A stretch of 16,777 nucleotides of DNA, from NCBI GenBank assembly GCA_030631915.1, contig DAOVKF010000019.1, positions 1 to 16,777 on the forward strand, read 5' to 3'. The stretch is from Candidatus Omnitrophota bacterium. GTDB taxonomy: Bacteria > Omnitrophota > Gorgyraeia > Tantalellales > Tantalellaceae. Shown here one piece after another: positions 15,043 to 16,777 of the stretch; within the stretch, counting starts at the first letter, position 1, and each line of letters begins with the position of its first letter. The translations under genes and the position numbers were made by a program. The notes below the pieces were generated by a model. The model searched no databases. It had not been told where the DNA came from and saw only the letters and a list, made by a program, of their open reading frames with translations.

Positions 15043-16777
15043 TTACGCGGCGGATTGGATGAATTTTTTAAGATTATCGTTCAGGTCTTTCAACTGCTGG
15101 TAGTCTTGTATTTCTGATCGCGGCAGTCTGAACAAAACGCTTCGAGCGAACTTATTCAGATCGGTTATGTTCGTTTGTTTCCCGGATAATTTATTGCCGG
15201 TTATAAGCTCGAATATCTGCTTAAGATGGTGCAATTCGCCCGCATGAAGAGCCCGGAGCGCCAGCACTATCCCTTCAACATGAATAAAATCCCCATCAGA
15301 TCCTTGAAACGCGAGAGATCCTGTATTAAGCTCTTTCCGGACCCGATCAACAAGAGATAGATCGTCCACCGCTACGTCAAAATCAACAACGTAACCCCTG
15401 TCTTCATAATATCTTTTCTGGCGCGCCATCTCCTCTTTTAACTTTGTCATGAAGTCCTCAGATTTTCCTACTGTCAGTCCGACTATTTTTTCCCGGTATT
15501 TGTCTTTTCTCATCTCCTGCTCGAGTTCCTGCATGACCTGAAGCTGGCCTTCGGGAAGGATCGAATCAGCGATAATATGACAGAGTACATGCTTTTCCCT
15601 GATCTCCGGACTGAATTCAAGGTTTTTCATATGTATCGCTTCACCGGTACGCTTTGCTTGCGGGATCTGCTCCGGTTTATTTTTTCCGTTTGCCGGGGCT
15701 TCGTGCCACTCATTCCCTCTTCGATGCGCGCAAAACATTTTTACACACGGGTGCTGTTCTAACACAAAGTCCCGCATACGTTTTATCAACCGAACCCCGT
15801 TTTCTTCAGCGATCTCGGCTGCGACATATGCCGAGGGGATATACGCGTATACTCCGGCGGTGATATTTTTTGGGATAAGACCGTCTTCGGCTTTTCTTGC
15901 TTTTACCTTTTCTTTTGCGTCACTATTGAGTAACCATACATCTAAAAAAGCGATTATTTTTCCATGCCGGTCTTTTACAACAATTAATTGGCTGAGGTTT
16001 CTTAGCCGCGCGCAATATTGGATAAAGAATTCTTCACGCCCCATCCCGCTCATTGATCTGAAAAATTCATCCCCCGGTATGCCTAATTCCTTTTCCCCCA
16101 GTTCTACGAGCTTTCGCGCGATCTCAGGTATGTCTGTTTCATCGGGTATGCATGCTTTTCCCGGATGATATTGTTCCTCCCCATCCGTCGGCTCTTTATT
16201 CTTTCCGTGCGTTTTCACTTCACGCGCGAGCAGGAAACTGTCCAAAGTAAAGGCCGGACTGCCTTTATGCGGGAAGGTTATAGCTTCTTTCAGGGTAATC
16301 TCCTTAAAACCGGCTCTTTCTATGGCTCTCTTCATGCCTTCCCTGTTCGATCGATACTGGGTATCTTTTGGAAGAAGTATCCTGTTTACGCCTCTTGCCC
16401 CGGCCTGTCCCTCAAGAGCGTCCAGGAGTTTTTCTAAAAACGCGTCCTGGTCCATGTCTATATCCGGGGCAGGCTGTATGCCCGGTAATATCCATATCTT
16501 TTCATCGTCCACAGTCCTTTCCGCGACATAGATATAACCGTCTATCATGCCTGAGCCTTTTATCAGTATCCGGTATAAATAAAAGTCTTCTTCGTATAAG
16601 GTTTCTTCATTTTCGCCGAGGCAGTCATGGACTATGCTCGAGTAATTAACGTCTATCCTGTGCTTTACCGGGACCAGGGTTATCTCTATGTCTTTAATAT
16701 GTTCTGTTTTTACCTTTTGAAATTCCCTTTTCACTCCGGATATGGCTTTTTTGTTCAAAAAGAGATGTTTGCCTGTA
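15043..16777 (-). CDS. Multi-domain hypothetical protein with GNAT-like segments, 5' end outside the window
   Basis: The frame is open to the right edge. A TTG at 16758-16756 is the first possible start but has no Shine-Dalgarno, and the codons before it (TGKHLF) contain no stop, so the protein probably begins beyond the window. Three regions are visible, numbered from that TTG. Residues ~1-180 contain YIYVAERTVDDEKIWILPGI, then a helix, ILLPKDTQYRSNREG and IERAGFKEITL, resembling the C-terminal half of a GNAT acetyltransferase. Residues ~209-345 contain LIVVKDRHGKIIAFLDVWLL and AYVAAEIAEENGVRLIKRMR, perhaps a second GNAT-like fold with a degenerate acetyl-CoA loop. Residues ~376-571 (ILPEGQLQVMQELEQEM, IVGLTVGKSEDF, then a helical end) match nothing I know. 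There is no signal peptide in the visible part and no catalytic motif strong enough to assign a reaction. TAA stop, 111 bp before recQ. Confidence 0.8.
   Translation of the reverse strand, partial: TGKHLFLNKKAISGVKREFQKVKTEHIKDIEITLVPVKHRIDVNYSSIVHDCLGENEETLYEEDFYLYRILIKGSGMIDGYIYVAERTVDDEKIWILPGIQPAPDIDMDQDAFLEKLLDALEGQAGARGVNRILLPKDTQYRSNREGMKRAIERAGFKEITLKEAITFPHKGSPAFTLDSFLLAREVKTHGKNKEPTDGEEQYHPGKACIPDETDIPEIARKLVELGEKELGIPGDEFFRSMSGMGREEFFIQYCARLRNLSQLIVVKDRHGKIIAFLDVWLLNSDAKEKVKARKAEDGLIPKNITAGVYAYIPSAYVAAEIAEENGVRLIKRMRDFVLEQHPCVKMFCAHRRGNEWHEAPANGKNKPEQIPQAKRTGEAIHMKNLEFSPEIREKHVLCHIIADSILPEGQLQVMQELEQEMRKDKYREKIVGLTVGKSEDFMTKLKEEMARQKRYYEDRGYVVDFDVAVDDLSLVDRVRKELNTGSLAFQGSDGDFIHVEGIVLALRALHAGELHHLKQIFELITGNKLSGKQTNITDLNKFARSVLFRLPRSEIQDYQQLKDLNDNLKKFIQSAA

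Noticed and set aside
16756..16758. TTG as the true start of the right-edge gene
   Set aside because: No Shine-Dalgarno precedes it and the frame stays open to the window edge, so the real start is probably outside.

Overview
All five genes in this window lie on the minus strand, so transcription runs from high to low coordinates. The content suggests an uncultured bacterium of the Planctomycetes-Verrucomicrobia-Chlamydiae superphylum, most likely Candidatus Omnitrophota. The reasons are one giant secreted YD-repeat/discoidin protein, a TMTC-like membrane glycosyltransferase fused to TPRs, multi-domain hypothetical proteins and roughly 50% GC. This placement is an inference from gene style; there is no rRNA or marker gene here to prove it.

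Reading in the direction of transcription: (1) At the right edge is the 3' part of a multi-domain protein with weak GNAT-like features and an unrecognised C-terminal domain; its real start is probably outside the window. (2) A complete recQ DNA helicase follows after 111 bp. (3) Next, behind its own near-consensus sigma-70-type promoter, is a 660-aa polytopic membrane protein with seven C-terminal TPRs (TMTC/GT105-like protein O-mannosyltransferase). (4) Next, behind a second near-consensus promoter, is a 10.4-kb gene for a 3451-aa secreted protein. It has a signal peptide, about 1100 residues of YD/Rhs-type repeats, five discoidin-like (F5/8 type C) domains interleaved with YD elements and an unnamed tryptophan-rich module, two DUF4214-like segments, a C39-like papain-fold domain that appears to lack its catalytic cysteine, a hydrophobic/amphipathic stretch and an AT-rich C-terminal tip. 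(5) Seventeen bases after its stop, and running off the left edge, is a small membrane-anchored protein with a staphylococcal-nuclease-like fold that lacks the usual catalytic residues.

Together, (3), (4) and (5) look like a surface or secretion module: a giant adhesin- or toxin-like exported protein, a possible glycosylation enzyme next door, and a small membrane-anchored partner gene. The lowered GC of the giant protein's tip and of the gene after it resembles the exchangeable tip plus downstream cognate gene of Rhs/polymorphic toxin loci, but no known toxin fold was recognised and this remains a hypothesis. No tRNA, rRNA, CRISPR array, insertion sequence or convincing hairpin-plus-U-tract terminator was seen. 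The longest stretch without a gene is 142 bases.
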